Assembly: GCA_964443415.1 (NCBI GenBank)
Contig: CAYUDC010000014.1
Coordinates: 1 to 40,954 of the forward strand
From: B1 sp964443415
GTDB taxonomy: Bacteria > Bacteroidota > Bacteroidia > UKL13-3
Length of the DNA stretch: 40,954 bases
Reading direction: 5' to 3'
Positions within the stretch are counted from its first letter, which is position 1. The number at the start of each line of letters is the position of its first letter. Of the stretch, positions 9,206 through 16,841 are shown one piece after another. The notes under the pieces are model-generated. The model had not been told where the DNA came from. It saw only the letters and a list, made by a program, of their open reading frames with translations, and did no database searches. Both the position numbers and the translations under genes were made by a program.

Positions 9206-10107
9206 GAGCCACGTATTTTCTCGTACTTAGAAAGATTGCTGATATTAATTTCTGTTAATATTTCGATGGCTTTGGGTTTTTCTATGTCATCTGCGCCTTT
9301 GTAAATGCTTACTAGTTCGTCGCTTTTTGCTTCAAAGAAAATTAAGAGCCCAACAGTATTAGGTGCAATTTTAAACACCTTTTTCACTTCCATTAAAGAG
9401 AGCATGATTTGCTTTCTGGCTGCAAAAGGATCTTTTACCATTTGGTCTAAGCCTTTTCTATGATAGATATAATTGGCTTGCCTAATAGGTGCAAAACGCG
9501 GATTAAGGATATTATCAATGAGGTTATATCGCGTTCTTAGGGTTCTTTCGAAAGGCTTCCACCCTGCTCTACCACTGGTTTGCTGAGCAATATTAGAAAT
9601 TTGAAAGGCCTTGTTAAAATAAGGTGTGCCAGCCTCTGCTCCAAAAGAATCAAAGTCCATACCCAACACAAAATTCACATAAAACGATAAATAAGAAACG
9701 ATGTCGTTGGTAAAAACCCCTTCTTGATAATCCATCCTATCCTGGTCTTGGTATTTAAAGTCGAAGTTCTCGTCATTAAATGTAAACAAGGTGGTATTAT
9801 AACTGCTGCCAAAAACTGGTCTGCGACTTTGAATAATAGCAGAGGCACGATATTCATAGGTATTTTGATCGTACCCAGATAAGATAATTTCTATATTCAG
9901 TTCTATTTTTTCTTGGTTGGTAAAGGTTTCGGCAGTCCAACGGGTATTATTAATAAATTCGGTAAGGCGCTGTTCTAGGTTTCTAAAAATCATCTTATCG
10001 GCAATCTGCACTTGCACATCGTTGATTCTTACCTTACCACTCATTTCTTGCCCAAACAATGAACTAGAAAGCGCTAAAAAGCACCATAACTTAAACAGTT
10101 TTCTCAT
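9202..10107 (-). CDS. DUF4835 family protein (PorD-like in some annotations)
   Basis: A 301-residue exported protein with a signal peptide (about 1-19, ending SSLFGQ). The body matches my memory of the Bacteroidota-only DUF4835 family, which some databases name type IX secretion protein PorD: early VRINDVQVQIADKMIFRNLE, then FINNTRWT, and FVLGMDFDSFGAEAGTPYF in the middle. It probably sits in the periplasm or at the outer membrane. The start overlaps the end of coaBC by 17 bp, and the order bamD, small protein, omega, coaBC, DUF4835 recurs in this phylum. The biochemical role is unknown. The convergent PorE-like gene next door makes a link to secretion attractive but not shown. Confidence 0.8.
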   Translation of the reverse strand: MRKLFKLWCFLALSSSLFGQEMSGKVRINDVQVQIADKMIFRNLEQRLTEFINNTRWTAETFTNQEKIELNIEIILSGYDQNTYEYRASAIIQSRRPVFGSSYNTTLFTFNDENFDFKYQDQDRMDYQEGVFTNDIVSYLSFYVNFVLGMDFDSFGAEAGTPYFNKAFQISNIAQQTSGRAGWKPFERTLRTRYNLIDNILNPRFAPIRQANYIYHRKGLDQMVKDPFAARKQIMLSLMEVKKVFKIAPNTVGLLIFFEAKSDELVSIYKGADDIEKPKAIEILTEINISNLSKYEKIRGS

Positions 10108-11008
10108 ACACTAATTTTATAATCTCTTCAACGATATCTTTTGCTACTTCTTGTTTCGATTTCAATGGAAACTTTTTATGTTGCCCATTGGCAAACAACA
10201 TATCAATTTTATTGGTATCATGTCCAAAGCCTGCGCCTGCATCTTGCAATGAATTAAGCACAATGGCATCTAAATTTTTCTCTTTTAATTTCTTTAGTGC
10301 ATTGGCCTCTTCATTATCTGTTTCTAAGGCAAAGCCCACCAAGGTTTGATGGCTGTGTTTGATGGCCCCTAGGCTCTTTAAAATATCTTTGGTTTTAACA
10401 AGGCTCAGGTTTAAATCATCCCCTGTTTTTTTTATCTTCACCGAGCTGGTGTTAGCGGGCGTATAATCGGCCACCGCAGCACTTAAAATAGCTACATCCA
10501 CTTGGTTAAACACTTGGTGGCAGGCCTCATACATTTCTGCGGCACTGGTAACTGCAATTTTATGTATTCGGGTCGACCCAACCTGCAGCTGTGTAGGCCC
10601 CGAAACCAGTATAACTTGTGCACCTTTTTGAGCCAACGCTTCTGCAATGGCATAACCCATTTTTCCACTGCTATGGTTACCTATAAATCTTACAGGATCT
10701 AAATGTTCGTAAGTTGGGCCAGCGCTTACTAAAACCTTCCTATCTTTTAATGGCAAAGGGCTGGTAAAATGTGCTGTTACCACTTCAAANNNNNNNNNNN
10801 NNNNNNNNNNNNNNNNNNNNNNNNNNNNNNNNNNNNNNNNNNNNNNNNNNNNNNNNNNNNNNNNNNNNNNNNNNNNNNNNNNNNNNNNNTGGGTCATGAT
10901 AATTTTAACCTCAGCGCCTGCTTTAACAAATAAGCGGGTTAATGCAGCCATTTTGTAGGCTGCAATACTCCCGCTTATTCCTATTAATATTTTTTTACCT
11001 TCCAACAT
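10091..11008 (-). CDS. coaBC: CoaBC, phosphopantothenoylcysteine synthase/decarboxylase (interrupted by assembly gap)
   Basis: Bifunctional cytosolic enzyme of coenzyme A synthesis: CoaB joins cysteine to 4'-phosphopantothenate and CoaC, a flavoprotein, decarboxylates the product. The N-terminus (GKKILIGISGSIAAYK) is the start of the FMN-binding CoaC domain. After the gap the CoaB domain is complete, with the signature VLVSAGPTYEHLDPVRFIGN, NHSSGKMG and the Lys pair in VKIKKTGDD. The 100-N gap removes most of CoaC, including its His and Cys catalytic region. Bacterial CoaBC is about 400 residues, but only about 271 real residues are seen, so about 130 are missing. I start at the ATG at 11008 rather than the TTG three codons earlier. 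It lies 17 bp after the omega gene. Confidence 0.93.
   Translation of the reverse strand: MLEGKKILIGISGSIAAYKMAALTRLFVKAGAEVKIIMTXXXXXXXXXXXXXXXXXXXXXXXXXXXXXXXXXXFEVVTAHFTSPLPLKDRKVLVSAGPTYEHLDPVRFIGNHSSGKMGYAIAEALAQKGAQVILVSGPTQLQVGSTRIHKIAVTSAAEMYEACHQVFNQVDVAILSAAVADYTPANTSSVKIKKTGDDLNLSLVKTKDILKSLGAIKHSHQTLVGFALETDNEEANALKKLKEKNLDAIVLNSLQDAGAGFGHDTNKIDMLFANGQHKKFPLKSKQEVAKDIVEEIIKLVYEKTV
10790..10889. other. Assembly gap of exactly 100 N inside coaBC
   Basis: One hundred N, the usual placeholder for a scaffold gap of unknown size. Comparison with family length suggests the true gap is nearer 400 bp. Confidence 0.99.
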
Positions 11009-11025
11009 TGGAGGCAAATTACAAA

Positions 11026-11367
11026 TTAGTTTCCTTCTGCCAAACGTTTTTCCCTTTCAGGATTGCGATGGTAAACTTTACCCGCTAAAAATTCTTCAGT
11101 GGCAATGAGTGTTGGCTTAGGTAAACGCTCGTAAGCCATGCTAATTTCTATTTGTTCACGATTCTCAAATACTTCTTCTAAGGTATCGCTATCGTTGTTA
11201 AATTCATCTAACTTAGCATGTAATTCTTCCTTCAATTGCGCGGAAATTTGGTTGGCACGCTTAGAAATAATAGCAATAGACTCATAGATATTGTCTGTGC
11301 CTTTTTCTAATGCCTTAAAATCGCGGGCAATAGTGGTGTTTGTGATGTTTTGATAATTGTTAGCCAT
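11026..11367 (-). CDS. RNA polymerase omega/Rpb6-type subunit
   Basis: A 113-residue cytosolic protein with the omega/RpoK-Rpb6 pattern: a segment with IYESIAIISKRANQI (residues about 28-42), the helix that grips beta', and a C-terminal part rich in charged residues. Omega helps assemble and stabilise the beta' subunit of RNA polymerase. The Bacteroidota version is divergent in sequence and longer than in E. coli (91 residues), which fits. It lies between a small membrane protein and coaBC, with gaps of 7 and 17 bp; linkage of an omega gene to coaBC is common across bacteria and supports the call. Confidence 0.82.
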   Translation of the reverse strand: MANNYQNITNTTIARDFKALEKGTDNIYESIAIISKRANQISAQLKEELHAKLDEFNNDSDTLEEVFENREQIEISMAYERLPKPTLIATEEFLAGKVYHRNPEREKRLAEGN

Positions 11368-11374
11368 GATATTA

Positions 11375-11758
11375 TTACTTTATGATATTGTCTTCTACAC
11401 ATTTGCCGTCTAAAAAAAACAATTGGTGATGACGGCCATTCACCATAAACTCCATATTGGCAATAGAGCCACTTCCTTCCTCAGAGTTATACAACTGCCC
11501 ATCCGGCCATTCGTAAACCATTTGCAAGCATTTAGGAAAAGTTTTACCTAAAAAGTCTTCACTGGGTTTACGGGTATAGCTTTGTGGTATATATTCTGGA
11601 AATACAACTTCCCCACTTTCTTCTACAGGTACTCCCGCTTTATAATCGATGGTATCCAATTTAGTAGTGGAATAAGGCACAATATTTTCTTCTCTGGTAA
11701 GTAAAACCAGTACTATCAAGCCAGCTATTCCGAGCAAAATCCAAAGTACATTTTTCAT
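11375..11758 (-). CDS. Small single-pass membrane protein of unknown function
   Basis: A 127-residue protein I do not recognise. It has an N-terminal membrane helix (about 4-20, MKNVLWILLGIAGLIVLVLL) with no lipobox, then a soluble region of about 105 residues predicted to face the periplasm, with acidic and aromatic stretches and only two cysteines (in FPKCLQM and DGKCVED), which could form a disulphide. Its ATG follows the stop codon of bamD directly with no gap, and omega follows after 7 bp, so it is translated from the bamD transcript. The position suggests an envelope role linked to BamD, but that is inference only. Confidence 0.75.
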   Translation of the reverse strand: MKNVLWILLGIAGLIVLVLLTREENIVPYSTTKLDTIDYKAGVPVEESGEVVFPEYIPQSYTRKPSEDFLGKTFPKCLQMVYEWPDGQLYNSEEGSGSIANMEFMVNGRHHQLFFLDGKCVEDNIIK

Positions 11759-12574
11759 TTAGCTCTTTAATTTATTGGTTTCAATTTTCTTAAGGGCAGC
11801 CGTGGCTTTAGCATGAATGTCTTTTGCTTCGCGCATGTACTTAGACGATTCTAGGTATTGCTCAGAAAACTCTTCAAAAGCTACTATGGTATTTCTGTAG
11901 CGCTCTTCTTGCTTAGTTTCGATGCTATTTTTTGCCAATAAGAAATTCGACTTTACGATTAAAAAATCTACCTCTTCTTTTTGAGACATTTCCGGAAAAT
12001 CGTTGCTCGCATTTTTCAAGGCAACAATGGCACTTTTGTATTCGCCCATATGGTAATACAACTTAGCCGTTTGATATGCCTTTAAACTTAGCTTGCCCCT
12101 TAATTTATCTAAGTAATTGTTACATTCAGGAACATATTTACTTTCTGGGTACACATTCAAAAATATCTTAAAAGTTTCAATGGCTTTGTAGGTATCGGCT
12201 TGATCCAACTCTGGTTCGTAAGATTCTAAGTAGGCGCAATAAGCATTCATGTACAAGGCTTCTTCTGCATGCTCGGCAGATGGAAAATTCTCGAAATAGG
12301 TTTTAAATTGAAAACCTGCCAAAGCATACATCTTTAAGGCAAAATTACATTGGGCACTGTTGTATAAAATCTTTTCGGCAGTGGGTGTGCCGCTAAAGGC
12401 ATCTTCCACCATTTCGTAAAGGCTGATGGCTCTTGCAAAATCCTTTTTCTTAAAATAGGTATCAGCCATTTCTAGCTTCGCTCTATTGTCTGGATTTTTG
12501 AGCGCTTTTTGGTAAGTATTACCGCAAGCACCCCACATAAACAAGATTCCAATTAAAAATATAATATTCCTCAT
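11759..12574 (-). CDS. bamD: Outer membrane protein assembly factor BamD (lipoprotein)
   Basis: A 271-residue lipoprotein with a signal peptide and lipobox at WGAC (Cys17), followed by TPR repeats through the whole length, for example ADTYFKKKDFARAISLYE (about 36-53) and QCNFALKMYALAGFQFKTYFENFPSAEHAEEALY. The 'YFENFPSAEHAEEALYMNAYC' type motif is typical of the BamD/YfiO family, which holds the BAM complex on the inner face of the outer membrane and helps fold beta-barrel proteins. Length fits the family (about 245-280). It is the first gene of a run with a small membrane protein, omega, coaBC and DUF4835, and is divergent from the NlpC/P60 gene. Confidence 0.92.
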   Translation of the reverse strand: MRNIIFLIGILFMWGACGNTYQKALKNPDNRAKLEMADTYFKKKDFARAISLYEMVEDAFSGTPTAEKILYNSAQCNFALKMYALAGFQFKTYFENFPSAEHAEEALYMNAYCAYLESYEPELDQADTYKAIETFKIFLNVYPESKYVPECNNYLDKLRGKLSLKAYQTAKLYYHMGEYKSAIVALKNASNDFPEMSQKEEVDFLIVKSNFLLAKNSIETKQEERYRNTIVAFEEFSEQYLESSKYMREAKDIHAKATAALKKIETNKLKS

Positions 12575-12587
12575 ACCTAGGTAACTG

Positions 12588-12619
12588 CAAACATAAGGTT
12601 TTTATTTCAGCAATTTCAA
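12588..12619 (-). promoter_or_regulatory. Bacteroidota-type promoter for the bamD operon
   Basis: On the minus strand: TTG at 12619-12617, a 21-bp spacer and TATGTTTG at 12595-12588, an exact TAnnTTTG match. Transcription would begin near 12581, leaving a leader of only about 7 nt before the bamD ATG at 12574. Confidence 0.6.
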
Positions 12620-12635
12620 CTATTTTCACGGTTCA

Positions 12636-13187
12636 TTGAGGCGTAAAATTAAACATATCATCCTGATAATTTGCCAATTAATGCTGGCAGGCCAAATTTT
12701 GGGTCAAACCGATACCCTTTTTAACGAGGCGCCGCCTTTGGTTCAACCCGAAACCACCAAAGACAGCTTAAATCTAAAGCCCCAAACTTTTGCGGTAGAC
12801 TCCTTGATTAGTTATGCTTTTTCGTTTAAAGGCAAAAAGTATAAAAGAGGTGGCACCACTGTTAATGGCTTTGATTGCAGCGGCTATACCATGATGGTAT
12901 ATAAAAAATTTGGCGTAAAGCTACCGCATTCTTCTGCGGCGCAGGGTTTGGTTGGAATTACCGTTTCTAAGAACAATATTGATAAAGGAGACTTGATTCT
13001 TTTTAAAGGCAGAAATAGCCGCAGACGTGGCATTGGGCATGTTGGGATAGTTATCACAAAAAAGGGAGAACCCATTCAGTTTATCCATTCTAGCACCAGC
13101 AGTGGTGTAAGAGTAGATTACTTGGATTCTCCCTATTATAAAAAGCGATTTGTAAAGGCCGTACGTGTTAAAATTGCAAAGCCTTAA
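12636..13187 (+). CDS. NlpC/P60 family peptidoglycan endopeptidase
   Basis: A 183-residue exported protein with signal peptide (about 1-23, ending ILGQ), a short linker, and a C40-family NlpC/P60 domain (about 55-180). The catalytic Cys81 is in the classic GFDCSGY motif, His135 in GHVGI and the third residue is probably His151 in QFIHSS. Such enzymes cut peptide stems of peptidoglycan (often gamma-D-Glu to diaminopimelate) in the periplasm. The start is TTG at 12636: an in-frame stop lies at 12594 and no ATG occurs before the signal peptide, whose basic MRRKIKH head requires this start. It is divergent from bamD and its stop lies 3 bp from that of the convergent TPR gene. Confidence 0.92.
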   Translation: MRRKIKHIILIICQLMLAGQILGQTDTLFNEAPPLVQPETTKDSLNLKPQTFAVDSLISYAFSFKGKKYKRGGTTVNGFDCSGYTMMVYKKFGVKLPHSSAAQGLVGITVSKNNIDKGDLILFKGRNSRRRGIGHVGIVITKKGEPIQFIHSSTSSGVRVDYLDSPYYKKRFVKAVRVKIAKP

Positions 13188-13192
13188 GGCTT
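13179..13192. terminator. Compact bidirectional hairpin spanning two convergent stop codons
   Basis: AAGCCTTAAGGCTT is a perfect 14-bp palindrome that covers the TAA of the NlpC/P60 gene (13185-13187) and part of the TAA of the TPR gene (13191-13193). As RNA it folds as a 5-bp stem with a UUAA loop. It is followed by ATTTTAATT on the plus strand and by a weaker TTGCAATTTT on the minus strand. The stem is short, so termination is likely only partial. Confidence 0.45.
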
Positions 13193-14828
13193 ATTTTAAT
13201 TGTGCCAATACAGTTTTTGCTTTCTCATTGCTTGGGTCAAGTTCAATGACCAACTTATAATATTTTTTAGCGTCTTCCTTTTTATCTAGGTTAAGGTAAT
13301 AGAAACCTAAATAGCCATAAGCATTTACTAAACCAGCTTTGTTCTTGGTTTTTAAAGTAGCTTCAAACTTCTCTGCATCGGCGGTTAACAAACTAATATA
13401 CTTCTCATAATACTGTTTAGGCAATTCAGATTTAAAGTCGGGGTCTAATGCCGAGTTGGTATTACCTCTCCACAAATAAGCATCTGGGTAATCTGGTTTC
13501 ATGTCGGATACTTTGGCAAAAGCCGAATCTGCTTTTGGATAAAACTTAGCAAAATAAGCTGCTTTGCCATACAAGAAATAATCGGCAGCAGTAATCTTTT
13601 TGGCCTTAGTTAAATACAATTCAAAGGTGGCAGTAGCATCAGCAAAACGTTTCATTTTGTTATAAAGCTTTGCTAAGTCTGCAATTAAATCGGTGTTATT
13701 TGGATTTAACTCAATGGCTTTATTCATATGGATGATGGCAATTGAATCTTTCCCTCCTACTTTGGCTTCTAATTTTGCAAGGTATTCGTAATCGGTAACG
13801 GTGAGTTTTTTCTCATCTACCTTGCTGATATAATATTCTAAAGAAGCCAAACCACTTTTGGCCAATTCTGGATCAGCCTTTACATCGGTAATTTCGCAAA
13901 CAGAGAAACCTCTAAAGCGATACAACAACAAGTTTTCTTTGTCTATCTTTTGAATCTCATCTATCTTGGTTAAGGCTTCTTGGTATTCTTTACTTAAGAA
14001 TAAGATACGGGCAAATCTAATTTGGTTAGACACACTTGGCTCAGAATTGCTAAGGTATTTAGCATAAGCATCTTTGGCGGCATCAAATTTTCTTTGCGAA
14101 TAATATACCTCAGCCTGAAGTTTCCAAGCTGGCGCATAGTTAGGGTCTTTTTCGAAGGCGCGATTTAAATCGGCTTGCGCTTGCTCATAGTTCTTAACTC
14201 TTTTCCAGATTTCAGAAACCCTTGCATAGGCCTTTGGATTTTTAGGATTGATGCCAATGGCTCTTTCATAAAAAGTGGCCGAGTTACCACCATCATTTTT
14301 TTCGAGGTAAACATCGCCACCAGCCACTAATAAATCGTAGTTCTTTTTGTCTTGCTCATACCCCATTAAAATGAGTTGCTCTGCCTCTTCGATGAGTTTA
14401 GTATTGGCATTATTCACCATACTACTGGCTACAATGCTAATGGCGCGGATGTCTGTATAAACACCTGCCCTGTTTTTACTAAAAGACAAGGCTTTATCAA
14501 AGTGTTCTTTGGCCTTCACTTTATCATCGGCCATTAAAGCCAACTCTCCTAATCCAGCATAATTGGCTGGGTTGGCTGGGGCAATTTTAATACCTTCTTG
14601 GTAGGCATATGCAGCCGAATCTAAGTTCATTAAGTTGGTATAGGTTTGACCCAAATAATACCAATAATCGCCATTTGCAGGCTCTTTAGCCACAAGGGCT
14701 CTAAAAACGGTTCGGGCTGCTTCGTACTTTTCAAAATCCAAATCACGCATGCCCTGCTCTAAATTTTGCGCCATGGCGTTGAACCAAACCAGGCTAACAA
14801 AAATCAAACTTAAAATACTCCTTTTCAT
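13191..14828 (-). CDS. Exported tetratricopeptide repeat (TPR) protein
   Basis: A 545-residue protein with a signal peptide (about 1-20, cleavage after AMA) and about ten TPR units along its whole length, clearest at GDYWYYLGQTYTNLMNLDSA, PKAYARVSEIWKRVKNYEQA, APAWKLQAEVYYSQRKFDAA and GYLGFYYLNLDKKEDAKKYY. TPR proteins are scaffolds; this one should lie in the periplasm. It starts 1 bp after the stop of the PstS-like lipoprotein gene and is the last gene of the exbB-exbD-exbD-tonB run, a neighbourhood I recall as recurrent in Bacteroidota. That suggests a structural link to the Ton machine, but the partner is unknown. Confidence 0.85.
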   Translation of the reverse strand: MKRSILSLIFVSLVWFNAMAQNLEQGMRDLDFEKYEAARTVFRALVAKEPANGDYWYYLGQTYTNLMNLDSAAYAYQEGIKIAPANPANYAGLGELALMADDKVKAKEHFDKALSFSKNRAGVYTDIRAISIVASSMVNNANTKLIEEAEQLILMGYEQDKKNYDLLVAGGDVYLEKNDGGNSATFYERAIGINPKNPKAYARVSEIWKRVKNYEQAQADLNRAFEKDPNYAPAWKLQAEVYYSQRKFDAAKDAYAKYLSNSEPSVSNQIRFARILFLSKEYQEALTKIDEIQKIDKENLLLYRFRGFSVCEITDVKADPELAKSGLASLEYYISKVDEKKLTVTDYEYLAKLEAKVGGKDSIAIIHMNKAIELNPNNTDLIADLAKLYNKMKRFADATATFELYLTKAKKITAADYFLYGKAAYFAKFYPKADSAFAKVSDMKPDYPDAYLWRGNTNSALDPDFKSELPKQYYEKYISLLTADAEKFEATLKTKNKAGLVNAYGYLGFYYLNLDKKEDAKKYYKLVIELDPSNEKAKTVLAQLK

Positions 14829-14829
14829 A

Positions 14830-15762
14830 TTACTGTGTTAAATTTACTGTTCTAATAGAAGAGCGGTGCGGAACCAAACCACCCTTCAAAATTATTTTTT
14901 GCCCAGGTTCACTTTCCAAGAAACTTGCAAAGCCTGTGCCAAGTCCAGTTCTTAGCTCACGGCTAATAACCTTTATGGGTCGCCAATATGGATACTGCTT
15001 TAAGGCAATATTACCTTGGATAGGCTTATTGGTAATGCCTGCAACCCTCATTAATATTGGCTGTACTTCGGCCACTTTGATATTATCTAAAAAGAACTTA
15101 GACTGTTGGTCATCCACATCGCTGATCCAACTCACCCCAATAATACCAATGGCATTGGGGTTTTCTTGAACATATTTAATTACTTCGGGGTTGCTATTTA
15201 AGGCAAAGCAGTTTGAACCTAATTTTGACCCAAATAAGACAGAGTCTTCTAATAACCTGATAGCACCCGACTGTGCATGATCAAATACAATTTTGATATC
15301 ACCTAATGGACTGCCTTTAGAAATTTGCTTCCATTGTTTAAGGCTGCCATCTAATAATCCTTTGATTTGGGCAAGAGAGAAGCTGGTATCTTTATTTTGC
15401 GCATGCAGGATAAAAGCAATGGCGTCGTAACCAATTTTAAATACGCGAGAGCGGCTAATATTTTGTGTTTTTAAAACTTCCAATTCACTGGCATTAAGTT
15501 CTCTGGTAACCACAGCCATTCTGGCGCTGTCTTCTAGCATCAACCTGATGGCATCGTGCTCGCTGGTGAAAATGGGTTTGATTTTAGCATTGGGGTATTG
15601 TGCATGAAATACTGCAATTTCTGCTTCCATAATAGGCTTTAAGCTCTCGTCTATGCTCACCGTAATTTCTCCTGAGGTGGGAGTATCAAGGGGAGTTGTA
15701 GGCGTGTTTGACTGACAAGCCACAAAAACCAAGAGCAATAGTATTATCGTATAACGCGCCAT
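14830..15762 (-). CDS. PstS-like phosphate-type substrate-binding lipoprotein
   Basis: A 310-residue lipoprotein with a lipobox at FVAC (Cys16) and a PBP-like domain of the phosphate-binding class: SGEITVSIDESLKPIMEAE near the start, LTSEHDA-type phosphate loop region and a segment with TRELNASELE, which in PstS relatives precedes the IGYDAIAFI strand seen here. The second lobe has NPNAIGIIGVSWISD, typical of PstS. No permease or ATPase genes (pstCAB) are nearby; instead it lies between a 72-residue membrane protein and a TPR gene in the Ton operon. It may therefore act as a ligand sensor or structural part of the envelope rather than as an ABC transporter component. The ligand is not known. 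It overlaps the upstream gene by 19 bp. Confidence 0.8.
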   Translation of the reverse strand: MARYTIILLLLVFVACQSNTPTTPLDTPTSGEITVSIDESLKPIMEAEIAVFHAQYPNAKIKPIFTSEHDAIRLMLEDSARMAVVTRELNASELEVLKTQNISRSRVFKIGYDAIAFILHAQNKDTSFSLAQIKGLLDGSLKQWKQISKGSPLGDIKIVFDHAQSGAIRLLEDSVLFGSKLGSNCFALNSNPEVIKYVQENPNAIGIIGVSWISDVDDQQSKFFLDNIKVAEVQPILMRVAGITNKPIQGNIALKQYPYWRPIKVISRELRTGLGTGFASFLESEPGQKIILKGGLVPHRSSIRTVNLTQ

Positions 15763-15962
15763 AATCTTATAAAGCCGTAAGCTATTAATAATAATGAAAT
15801 TCCAAGTTTTACCCAGGTATCTGCACCTTCAATAAAGGGATAAAAATAAAACACAATACCGAGTACCATGTATAAAGACCCCATGGCAATGTGAAAGTAT
15901 TTCATAATGCCTTGCACTCTGTCTTGTCTTTTTTCTTCTTGTTGGTTTAAATCGTTGTTCAT
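15744..15962 (-). CDS. Tiny two-helix membrane protein in the Ton operon
   Basis: A 72-residue protein I do not recognise by family. After a charged, Gln-rich cytosolic head of about 20 residues (MNNDLNQQEEKRQDRVQG) it has two hydrophobic helices (about 22-42 and 50-66) separated by FIEGADTWVK, and ends in basic residues. It overlaps the start of the PstS-like gene by 19 bp, so translation is likely coupled. It is reached only after a 70-bp spacer with a nested inverted repeat downstream of tonB. The size, topology and tight overlap suggest a small inner-membrane accessory protein; function unknown. Confidence 0.75.
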   Translation of the reverse strand: MNNDLNQQEEKRQDRVQGIMKYFHIAMGSLYMVLGIVFYFYPFIEGADTWVKLGISLLLIAYGFIRLWRVIR

Positions 15963-15977
15963 TTTTTATGCAAGCGA

Positions 15978-16028
15978 AAGCCTGAACCCATTGGTTTGAA
16001 GTAATTCAACTGCAATAGATTCAGGCTT
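15978..16028. repeat. Nested inverted repeat between tonB and the downstream genes
   Basis: AAGCCTGAA at 15978-15986 is exactly repaired by TTCAGGCTT at 16020-16028, with a second 5-bp hairpin TTGAA-GTAA-TTCAA at 15996-16009 inside the loop. It begins 4 nt after the tonB stop. No clear T-run follows on the minus strand, so it looks more like an attenuator or an RNA-stabilising or processing element than a full terminator. Confidence 0.55.
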
Positions 16029-16032
16029 ATGA

Positions 16033-16839
16033 TTAATTTAATTGGAAGCGAACAGGTATGGTATACCTAACGGTAACTGTTTTCCCGTTTTGCTTTCCTG
16101 GAGTCCAGTTAGGCATGTTTTTTACAACTCTCACAGCTTCTTCTTCACAGCCCCATCCTAATCTCTTATTTCCTAAGATTTCAACAGATGAGATTTTACC
16201 ATCTCTGTCAACTACAAAGGACACATTTACTTTTCCTTCAATACCATTTTCTCTGGCCATTTGAGGGTAAGCCACATTTTTTCCAAGGTATTTGTATAAT
16301 TCTTCTACCCCACCTGGAAACTCAGGCATTTGCTCTGCAAAGGTTAAGATTTCTGGTGCATCACCATCGCCATCGCCGCCTTCAGTTAAAGAAGCATCCA
16401 CACCATTAGGGTCACCTTCTACGGTAGCCACACCGGCATCTTTGTCCTTCATTTCTTCCTGAATCGGTGGTGGCTCATCATCTGGCACTTCTTCATCAGG
16501 CTTAATTTCTGGTGGCGTAAACTTCACCGTACTTTTTAAAGGTGGTGGTGGTTCTGTAGGTGGTGGTGGTGGTTCGTTCTTATCAATTGGAGGTGGTTCC
16601 TCTAAAGTGGTAACGTCGTCTACCTTCACTACATTTTCTTGAGGCAATTGAGATTTCAAGTAATTTAAAATCACAGGTGCCGAGATGCTGGCTGTAAAAA
16701 GCACAATGGAAAGCACGATACCTTTGATGGTGTTGCCATCTCCATCCTTGCGTAATACATAAGCACCATAGTTTTGATTTCTTCCTGTAAATACAAGATC
16801 AACCCATTTACTATCAAATATATCTGTTTTTGATGCCAT
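16033..16839 (-). CDS. tonB: TonB energy transducer
   Basis: A 268-residue inner-membrane protein. It has a cytosolic head with the GRNQNYGAYVLR motif common to Bacteroidota TonB proteins (about 19-30), one membrane helix (about 39-59), a Pro-rich periplasm-spanning region (about 82-127, with EPPPPPTEPPPP), a Gly/Asp linker and a C-terminal TonB domain (about 180-268, with YPQMARENGIEGKVNVSFVVD and the ending VRYTIPVRFQLN). It carries ExbB/ExbD energy to TonB-dependent outer-membrane receptors such as SusC-like and siderophore transporters. It follows the second exbD by 2 bp, so the four genes should be made together. Confidence 0.95.
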   Translation of the reverse strand: MASKTDIFDSKWVDLVFTGRNQNYGAYVLRKDGDGNTIKGIVLSIVLFTASISAPVILNYLKSQLPQENVVKVDDVTTLEEPPPIDKNEPPPPPTEPPPPLKSTVKFTPPEIKPDEEVPDDEPPPIQEEMKDKDAGVATVEGDPNGVDASLTEGGDGDGDAPEILTFAEQMPEFPGGVEELYKYLGKNVAYPQMARENGIEGKVNVSFVVDRDGKISSVEILGNKRLGWGCEEEAVRVVKNMPNWTPGKQNGKTVTVRYTIPVRFQLN

Positions 16840-16841
16840 AG

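Noticed and set aside
16530..16600. GGT/GGTGGTGG repeat tract
   Set aside because: It is the complement of proline codons in the Pro-rich spacer of TonB, not a separate repeat element.
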